A DNA stretch of 64,000 nt. Origin: Amycolatopsis pittospori. GTDB lineage: Bacteria > Actinomycetota > Actinomycetes > Mycobacteriales > Pseudonocardiaceae. Both the position numbers and the translations under genes were made by a program. Where the stretch lies: contig NZ_JACBXD010000001.1 of NCBI RefSeq assembly GCF_013870525.1, positions 124,001 through 188,000 of the forward strand, read 5' to 3'. The notes under the pieces are model-generated. The model had not been told where the DNA came from, searched no databases, and was given only the letters and a program-made list of their open reading frames with translations. Positions 58,705 through 64,000 of this stretch are shown piece by piece (the first letter of the stretch is position 1; each line of letters begins with the position of its first letter).

Positions 58705-60066
58705 ATGACCATCGCTACGGAGGCGCAGGGGCGCGCGGAGTACGCGGCCACGCTTCAGGCCCTGGACCGCAAGCACCTCATCCATCCGCACCAGAACCCC
58801 ACGCGGACCGAGCGCAATATCTTCGTCCGTGGCAAGGGATCCGTGGTGTGGGACGCGGAAGACGTCCCGTTCATCGACGGGATGGCGGGCGGCAACTGGG
58901 TGGTCGCCGTCGGTCACGGTCGCGGCGAGCTCGCCGAAGTCGCGGCGGCACAGGCGGAGAAACTGGAGTACTTCTCGCTGTGGCGCGAATACTCCAACGA
59001 GCCCGCGATCCGCCTCGCGGCCCGGCTCGCCGAACTCTCCCCACCCGGGATGGACAAGATCCACTTCACCAGCGGTGGTTCCGACGGCACCGAGGCCGCG
59101 CTGAAGATCGCGCGGCGCTACCACTTCGAACGGGGCGACACCGAGCGCACCTGGTTCATCGGACGGCATTTCGGTTACCACGGAACGACCTTCGCCGGTG
59201 CCGCGGTCAGCGGCATGGACGACATGCACTTCGGCGCGGGCGAGGTCCTGTCGCAGGTCACCAAGGTCAGCCCGCCCATGGTCTCCCACCCGGAGATGTT
59301 CGGCGGCCAGGACCCGACGGACTTCCTCTTGCAGGAACTGGAAGCGGAGATCCTCCGCGTCGGGCCGGAGAAGATCGCCGCGATGATCGGCGAGCCGGTG
59401 ATGGGCGGTGGCGGCGTCATCGTGCCGCCGGAGGACTACTGGCCGCGGATCCGCACGCTGCTGAGCAAGTACGGCATCCTGCTGATCGCCGACGAGGTCA
59501 TCACCGGCTTCGGCCGCACCGGCGAGTGGTTCGCTTCGGCGCACTACGACCCGGACATCATCATCACCGCCAAGGGCATTTCGAGCGGATACGCGCCGCT
59601 CGGCGCCGTCCTCATCCGGAACGAGATCGGCGAGACCATGGTCGGCAACCCGGAGAAGTTCTTCTTCCACGGGCTGACCTACTCCGGCCACCCGCTCGGG
59701 ACCGCGCTCGCGCTGGCGAACATCGACATCATCGAACGCGAGAACATCCTTGGCCAGGCCAAGAAGATCGAGAGCTGGTTCACCGAGGGCCTCGACGGCA
59801 TCCGTGACCTCCCGATCGTCCACGACGTCCGCGTGCACGGCGCCATGGTCGGCATCGAACTGACCGCCGACCCGAACACCGGGGAGCCGATGCCGTTCGA
59901 CCGTATGGTCGGCATCATCGACGACCTGCGCGGCAAGCACCGCGTCCTGACCCGCGACTACGGCCCCACCCTCGTCGTCGGCCCGCCGCTCGTCCTCGAA
60001 CAGGAGCAGGCCGTCCAGATCTCCGCCGCCATCACCGACGTGCTGTCGCGGTCCATCGTCCGCTGA
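58705..60066 (+). CDS. Class III PLP-dependent aminotransferase
   Basis: 453 residues. Class III features: F-I-D-G-M-A-G-G-N-W, F-T-S-G-G-S-D-G-T-E-A-A-L-K, L-L-I-A-D-E-V-I-T-G-F-G-R-T-G and the PLP Lys in I-I-T-A-K-G-I-S-S-G-Y-A-P-L-G-A (about residue 289). Resembles omega-transaminases acting on amino acids, diamines or ketones. ATG 58705 with GGAGGGAACG upstream. First gene of a likely three-gene operon with the epoxide hydrolase and alpha/beta hydrolase. Confidence 0.9.
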   Translation: MTIATEAQGRAEYAATLQALDRKHLIHPHQNPTRTERNIFVRGKGSVVWDAEDVPFIDGMAGGNWVVAVGHGRGELAEVAAAQAEKLEYFSLWREYSNEPAIRLAARLAELSPPGMDKIHFTSGGSDGTEAALKIARRYHFERGDTERTWFIGRHFGYHGTTFAGAAVSGMDDMHFGAGEVLSQVTKVSPPMVSHPEMFGGQDPTDFLLQELEAEILRVGPEKIAAMIGEPVMGGGGVIVPPEDYWPRIRTLLSKYGILLIADEVITGFGRTGEWFASAHYDPDIIITAKGISSGYAPLGAVLIRNEIGETMVGNPEKFFFHGLTYSGHPLGTALALANIDIIERENILGQAKKIESWFTEGLDGIRDLPIVHDVRVHGAMVGIELTADPNTGEPMPFDRMVGIIDDLRGKHRVLTRDYGPTLVVGPPLVLEQEQAVQISAAITDVLSRSIVR

Positions 60067-60089
60067 AGCGGCATCAGAAGGGCTTTGTC

Positions 60090-61307
60090 ATGACCCCGTT
60101 CAAAGTGGACATTCCGCAGGAAGCCATCGACGACCTGCGCAGACGGCTCGCGGACACCCGCTGGCCAGCCGAGACCCCCGACGTCGGATGGACCCGCGGT
60201 GTGCCGCAGTCCTATCTGAAGGAGCTCGTCGAGTACTGGCGCACCGAGTACGACTGGCGTGCCACCGAGGCCAAGATCAACCAGTTCCCCCAGTCCGTCA
60301 CGAACATCGACGGCGCGAACATCCACTACCTGCATGTGCGGTCCCCCGAACCGGACGCCACCCCGATGGTGATGACCACCGGCTGGCCCAGTTCGATCAT
60401 CGAGTACCTGGACCTCATCGGGCCGCTGACCGACCCGCGTTCACACGGCGGCGACCCGAAGGAGGCGTACCACCTCGTCATCCCGACGTTGCCGGGCTTC
60501 GGTTTCTCGACGCCGCTGACCCAGCACGGCTGGACCGTCCCCAGGATGTCGGAGATCTGGGGCAAGCTCATGGCCGAGATCGGCTATGAGAAGTACATCG
60601 TCCAGGGCGCCGACTGGGGCTCGTTCATCTCCATCATCCTCGCCGCGATGAAGCCGGAGAACGTGCTCGCCGCGCACGTGAACTTCCTCGTCACCCCGCC
60701 GGCCGACGCGAGCGATCTCGAAGGCCTGAGCGAGGAAGAGCTCGAACTGCTCGACCCGTACATGTTCCCGGCGCCGGGGTACATGGTCCAGCACGCGACC
60801 CGGCCGCAGACGCTGAGCTACAGCCTGAGCGACTCGCCGGTCGGCCAACTCGCCTGGTACATCGAGAAGTTCCACGGCTGGTCGGGTGCCGTCGATTCGC
60901 CGGAAGAGGTTTTCGACCGGGACGACCTGCTGGCCAACGTGACGCTGTACTGGCTCACCGGCTCGGCCGGCAACGGGGCACACTTCTACTGCGACAACGC
61001 GCAGTTCACCCGGACGTCGGCGACGCCGCATCCGGAACTGGCCGTCGCGCACCCGCGGTTCGAGGAGTACAAGACCTTCGTCGCTCCCCTGCCGCCGATC
61101 TCCACACCGATCGGTGTGGCGGCGTACAAATACGACATCATGGAACCGATCCGCACCTACGCGGACCGGGCGTTCTCCGACATCGTGCAGTGGCGCCGGC
61201 TCGACCGCGGCGGCCACTTCCCCGGCCTGGAGGCACCGGACCTGTTCCTCGACGACCTCCGGAAGTTCAAGCGTGCCTTGGTGGAAAGGGGTTTGGATCG
61301 TGGCTGA
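60090..61307 (+). CDS. Epoxide hydrolase (EHN-type alpha/beta hydrolase)
   Basis: 405 residues. The N-terminal EHN domain (F-K-V-D-I-P-Q-E-A-I-D-D-L-R-R-R-L-A-D-T) and the lid-containing alpha/beta fold are those of microsomal-type epoxide hydrolases; T-T-G-W-P-S-S-I-I-E-Y carries the oxyanion-type motif, V-Q-G-A-D-W-G-S holds the nucleophile Asp (about 175), and G-G-H-F-P-G-L-E the catalytic His. Converts epoxides to diols. It lies 23 bases after the aminotransferase and overlaps the next gene by eight bases. Confidence 0.9.
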   Translation: MTPFKVDIPQEAIDDLRRRLADTRWPAETPDVGWTRGVPQSYLKELVEYWRTEYDWRATEAKINQFPQSVTNIDGANIHYLHVRSPEPDATPMVMTTGWPSSIIEYLDLIGPLTDPRSHGGDPKEAYHLVIPTLPGFGFSTPLTQHGWTVPRMSEIWGKLMAEIGYEKYIVQGADWGSFISIILAAMKPENVLAAHVNFLVTPPADASDLEGLSEEELELLDPYMFPAPGYMVQHATRPQTLSYSLSDSPVGQLAWYIEKFHGWSGAVDSPEEVFDRDDLLANVTLYWLTGSAGNGAHFYCDNAQFTRTSATPHPELAVAHPRFEEYKTFVAPLPPISTPIGVAAYKYDIMEPIRTYADRAFSDIVQWRRLDRGGHFPGLEAPDLFLDDLRKFKRALVERGLDRG

Positions 61308-62127
61308 CCAGGCCAACATCGAGAACGTCGACTACGCCAACCGTGACCTCCCGATCGAGACGGTGAAGTCCTCGGACGGGACCACCATCGCCTACGAGAA
61401 GTCGGGCACCGGGCCGCCGGTGATCATCATCGGCGGCGGCCTGAACGAGAAGGCCATGCACGCCGAACTCGCCGAAGGCCTGTCCGAGAACTTCACCGTG
61501 TACAACTACGATCGCCGCGCACGGGGCGACAGCGACGACAAACGCGTCGGACCGTACACAGTGGACATCGAGATCGAAGACCTGGCCGCGGTGATCGAGG
61601 CCGCGGGTGGCACCGCCAACGTCTTCGCGAACTGCACCGGCTCGATGATCGCCGTACCGGCGGCCGCCCGCGGCCTCCCGATGACCAAACTGGCCATGTA
61701 CGAACCGCCGTACAGCGGCCCGAAGGTCCCGCCCGGGTACACCGAGGAGCTCATGGAGCTGCTCGGACAGGACAAGATCAAGGAGGCCGTCTCACTGTTC
61801 CTGAAGTGGGACGCGCTCTTCACCGAAGACGAGATCGAGTTCTTCTCGACGCATCCGATCTGGCCGGCGTTCGAGGCGATGGCGCATTCCATGCCGTACG
61901 ACTCGATCCTGTCCGACGACGCGGACCGCGTCCCGGCCGAGGAACTGAGCGCCATCACGGTGCCCAGTCTCGTCCTCGGCGGGAACAAGAGTCCACAGTG
62001 GATGAAGGACATGTGCCAGGCCGTCGCCGACGGGATCCCTCAGGGCGAGTACGTCACCATGGACACCGCCGGGCACCTGATGGACGACACGCTGGGCGCG
62101 GAGCTGCTGACGAAGTTCTTCCGCTGA
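61300..62127 (+). CDS. Alpha/beta hydrolase with Cys at the nucleophile elbow
   Basis: 275 residues. GTG 61300 is preceded by GGAAAGGGG and overlaps the epoxide hydrolase stop. The fold is shown by G-T-G-P-P-V-I-I-I-G-G-G, Y-D-R-R-A-R-G-D-S and a C-terminal D-T-A-G-H-L. The nucleophile elbow reads F-A-N-C-T-G-S-M: Cys112 stands where relatives carry Ser (G-H-S-S-G), with Asn for the first Gly. It may be a Cys-dependent hydrolase (as dienelactone hydrolase) or may have lost esterase activity. Part of the aminotransferase operon; two palindromes follow. Confidence 0.85.
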   Translation: MADQANIENVDYANRDLPIETVKSSDGTTIAYEKSGTGPPVIIIGGGLNEKAMHAELAEGLSENFTVYNYDRRARGDSDDKRVGPYTVDIEIEDLAAVIEAAGGTANVFANCTGSMIAVPAAARGLPMTKLAMYEPPYSGPKVPPGYTEELMELLGQDKIKEAVSLFLKWDALFTEDEIEFFSTHPIWPAFEAMAHSMPYDSILSDDADRVPAEELSAITVPSLVLGGNKSPQWMKDMCQAVADGIPQGEYVTMDTAGHLMDDTLGAELLTKFFR

Positions 62128-62131
62128 ACCG

Positions 62132-62190
62132 AAGTCCGTGAAGGCCTCCTTGAGGGACTCTGGGTCCCTCAAGGAGGCCTTCACGGACTT
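62132..62190. terminator. Long palindrome, family E: perfect 27-bp stem
   Basis: The arm at 62132-62158 (from AAGTCCGTGAAGGCC to TTGAGGGAC) is exactly complementary to 62164-62190, with a 5-base loop TCTGG, five bases after the stop codon. A 27-bp perfect stem is far longer than needed for termination. Confidence 0.88.
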
Positions 62191-62213
62191 TCTGGAGGCC
62201 GCGCCCGGACGCG

Positions 62214-62263
62214 GCGAAAGCCACTTTCGCAACACTCAAGGTTGCGAAAGTGGCTTTCGTAAC
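62214..62263. repeat. Long palindrome, family D, copy 2
   Basis: GCGAAAGCCACTTTCGCAAC (62214-62233) and GTTGCGAAAG-TGGCTTTCG-TAAC (62241-62263) with a 7-base loop. Nearly identical to the element at 53162-53214, 9 kb away. Confidence 0.85.
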
Positions 62264-62278
62264 GCCTGGGGAAACCGC

Positions 62279-62671
62279 TCAGTCGCGCGGCGTGTTCTGG
62301 TAGGCGGCCAGCTTCCACTCGCCGTCCCGCAGGACAGCGGTCCACGAAGCGCGCACCTTGGCGTTCTCGGCGACCGCGGTGTCGCCTGCCTGGATCACGC
62401 CGCCCTCGGTGTACAGCACGACGACGCCGGGTGCGATCTCCCGGGCGTCGAACGGGGTGCCGGTGACCTGGGAGCCCTGGTAGGCGGTGGCGAACGCGCC
62501 GGTCATGAAGCGCGCGATGTTGTCACGGCCCTTGACGTGGACGCCGGGCAGGATCATCGTGCCGTCCTCGACGAACACGTCGGCGAACGCCTCGGCGTCG
62601 TGGCGGGCCCAGGCGGCGACGATCTGCCCCGGCAGGGCGGCGACGCCGGTGGTGTCGGCGGTTGTGGTCAT
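62279..62671 (-). CDS. SgcJ/EcaC-family NTF2-like protein
   Basis: 130 residues. F-A-D-V-F-V-E-D-G-T-M-I-L-P-G and A-S-W-T-A-V-L-R-D-G-E-W-K-L-A-A-Y-Q-N-T are the SnoaL/NTF2-like signature of the SgcJ/EcaC group found in polyketide and other secondary-metabolite clusters; a pocket that may bind a small hydrophobic ligand. Overlaps the upstream gene by four bases, so both form an operon. Confidence 0.85.
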   Translation of the reverse strand: MTTTADTTGVAALPGQIVAAWARHDAEAFADVFVEDGTMILPGVHVKGRDNIARFMTGAFATAYQGSQVTGTPFDAREIAPGVVVLYTEGGVIQAGDTAVAENAKVRASWTAVLRDGEWKLAAYQNTPRD

Positions 62672-63006
62672 CGGTCTGTCTCCTGTCGTTCGTTTCCGTT
62701 GTGATCACTGGAGAATCCATAGGAGCCGATGAGCGTGGCCCCGCTGGGTACCGGTCCTTCCGGAGCACGTTCGCGGATGCCCCGCTGGAACTCGTGGAAG
62801 GCGGTCGACGCGGCGAGGGGGTTGCCGTCGCCCTCGACGACACCGACGTGGACGAAACTCACCCCGTCGTCGAGCCGGAACGACGCGTAGCTCAGCCCGC
62901 CGGGCCGGTCTTGCGCCAATTCCGTGAATACGGCTTCCACCAGTTTCTGGTTCTCACCGGCGGTTTCCGGGGTCGTCTGGTAACGGACGACGAACGCCGA
63001 ACCCAT
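62668..63006 (-). CDS. Small conserved protein, ABM-like, unknown function
   Basis: 112 residues; ferredoxin-like pattern A-F-V-V-R-Y-Q-T-T-P-E-T-A, V-E-A-V-F-T-E-L, L-S-Y-A-S-F-R-L-D-D-G-V-S-F-V-H-V and A-F-H-E-F-Q-R-G-I-R-E-R, reminiscent of dimeric antibiotic-biosynthesis-monooxygenase (ABM) proteins, but I cannot assign it. ATG 63006 with GGAAGGAGCACGG upstream; the frame goes on to 63087. Coupled to the SgcJ-like gene and divergent from the FAD enzyme. Confidence 0.65.
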   Translation of the reverse strand: MGSAFVVRYQTTPETAGENQKLVEAVFTELAQDRPGGLSYASFRLDDGVSFVHVGVVEGDGNPLAASTAFHEFQRGIRERAPEGPVPSGATLIGSYGFSSDHNGNERQETDR

Positions 63007-63196
63007 TCCGTGCTCCTTCCTCGTGGCGCGGAGGTCCACCTCGAAAACTACGCGGCGGACAGGCGCCGGAATACCGCTGCGGAGCAACCTCGCAACCCCG
63101 GAGAAGCGCTACGCAAAGCGGGAGAAGAGGTCGGTCACGGGCGGGCATAGCGTTTTTCTTGTTCGTCCACACCCGATCACCGAAAGGCAAACGCCA

Positions 63197-64000
63197 ATGG
63201 GAACGAAAATCGGCGATCACGCCGTCGTGCTCGGGGGCAGCATCGCCGGGATGCTCGCCGCCCGCGTGCTTTCCGACGCCTACCGCCAGGTGACCGTCAT
63301 CGAACGCGACGACCTCACCGCGGCCGGGACGAACCTGCGCCCGGCGATCTCGTGGGCGATCCACATCCACGCCCTGCTCGAACGCGGACGGATCATCATC
63401 GAAGACCTGTTCCCCGGGTTCGTCGACGACATGATCGCGGCCGGCGTCCCGGTCGGCGACTACGGATCCACCTGTCACTACTACTTCAACGGCGAGATGT
63501 TCGCCGTGACGGACACCGGGATGGCCTGTGTGGCCGCGAACCGTCCGGTGATCGAGCACTTCCTGCGGTCCCGCACGCTGCCGCGCCCCGGCGTCGTCCT
63601 GCGCGAGCGGACCGACATCGTCGGCCTGGTCGCGAACGAGGGCAACGAGCGCATCACCGGGGTCCGCGTGCAGAGCCGTGACGGTGGTGGCGAGGAGGTC
63701 ATCAGCGCCGACCTGATCGTCGACGCCTCCGGCCGCGGCTCACGGTCCCCGCGCTGGCTGGAGGAACTCGGTTACGAGAAGGCTCCCGAGGAGAAGGTCC
63801 AGATGGACCTGACCTACACGACGATGGACTTCGTCGGCCCGCTGCCGGTCGACCCGCTGGGCGAGGACATCGCGCTCGTCCCGACGGCGACGCCGGGCTT
63901 CCCGCGCGGCGGTATCTTCGCGCGGCTGGCCGACCGGTACGCGCTCACCCTCACCGGTATCGCCGGCGACCGGGCGCCGACCGACCACGACGGCTTCCTG
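63197..64000 (+). CDS. FAD-dependent monooxygenase/epoxidase-like protein, 3' end cut by window
   Basis: 268 codons are visible and no stop is reached. N-terminal FAD motif V-V-L-G-G-S-I-A-G-M-L-A-A-R-V-L then V-T-V-I-E-R-D; H-I-H-A-L-L-E-R-G in the place of the usual H-x-H-x-L-L motif and later L-I-V-D-A-S-G-R-G-S-R-S-P-R-W-L-E-E-L-G-Y. This pattern is that of 2-polyprenyl-6-methoxyphenol-hydroxylase/LasC-like epoxidases. Together with an epoxide hydrolase and SgcJ-like proteins nearby it suggests a small oxidative pathway. ATG 63197 after AAAGGCAAACGCC. Confidence 0.82.
   Translation, partial: MGTKIGDHAVVLGGSIAGMLAARVLSDAYRQVTVIERDDLTAAGTNLRPAISWAIHIHALLERGRIIIEDLFPGFVDDMIAAGVPVGDYGSTCHYYFNGEMFAVTDTGMACVAANRPVIEHFLRSRTLPRPGVVLRERTDIVGLVANEGNERITGVRVQSRDGGGEEVISADLIVDASGRGSRSPRWLEELGYEKAPEEKVQMDLTYTTMDFVGPLPVDPLGEDIALVPTATPGFPRGGIFARLADRYALTLTGIAGDRAPTDHDGFL

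Noticed and set aside
1..64000. CRISPR arrays, rRNA genes or intact insertion sequences
   Set aside because: No regularly spaced direct repeats, no rRNA-like stretches and no transposase-like protein found; the short repeats noted are palindromic or scattered.

Overview
The window is about 64 kb of high-GC actinobacterial DNA. Frequent GTG starts, many apparently leaderless genes (a TANNNT box 6-8 bases before the start codon), a mycothiol-type DinB protein, DUF3558-like lipoproteins, an N-acetylglucosamine (DasR-type) operator and the glp-rimJ-glpR division locus all point to a filamentous actinomycete. My guess is a member of the Pseudonocardiaceae close to Amycolatopsis; this is inference. 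Both window ends cut a gene.

Region 1 (1-14.4 kb) is mostly housekeeping and cell envelope: a GH25-like muramidase end, pabB, a quinone reductase beside a QsdR-like regulator with two clear operators, rsmI, protein O-mannosyltransferase, two lipoproteins, a DMT permease, a membrane-anchored Ser/Thr kinase with its kinase domain at the C-terminus, prpE, and a secreted GH20 hexosaminidase with a DasR-like site. Region 2 (14.4-32.2 kb) holds small regulator/enzyme modules: TetR-MOSC, aldehyde dehydrogenase-DUF779-GAF regulator, an orphan Imm10-like gene in a repeat-rich gap, SGNH hydrolase-TetR, a two-component system, a phytoene desaturase-like enzyme and an MMPL transporter. Region 3 (32.2-37.5 kb) is the conserved block 5-FTHF cyclo-ligase / galU / glp / rimJ / glpR. 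Here galU is reduced to a 57-codon remnant that still overlaps glp, and a UDPGP-type (eukaryote-like) UTP-glucose-1-phosphate uridylyltransferase lies next door. A 166-bp MITE-like element supplies the stop codons of two convergent genes in this region.

Region 4 (37.6-40.8 kb) is a three-gene cassette beside tRNA-Ala(CGC): a ParA-type ATPase, a protein with SAP/Rho-N-like segments, and a RAMA-CBS-CBS protein ending in a HEPN-like RNxxxH motif. It contains an AT-rich patch and looks acquired; I suggest it is an uncharacterised defence or partition-like system. Region 5 (43.2-52.5 kb) is a tightly overlapped operon: GT-A/epimerase-like fusion, SenB-like glycosyltransferase, YcaO, TfuA, a 48-residue peptide, an MFS exporter and a UDP-sugar dehydrogenase, with a convergent AsnB-type amidotransferase. 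It looks like an unusual glycosylated YcaO-TfuA RiPP pathway. Region 6 (52.6-64 kb) has a LMW phosphatase/arsenate reductase, DrrAB-type exporter, GMC oxidoreductase, class III aminotransferase, epoxide hydrolase, an alpha/beta hydrolase with Cys in place of the nucleophile Ser, NTF2-like proteins and a truncated FAD epoxidase/monooxygenase.

Long perfect or near-perfect palindromes recur between genes across the window. At least two of these families appear twice here.
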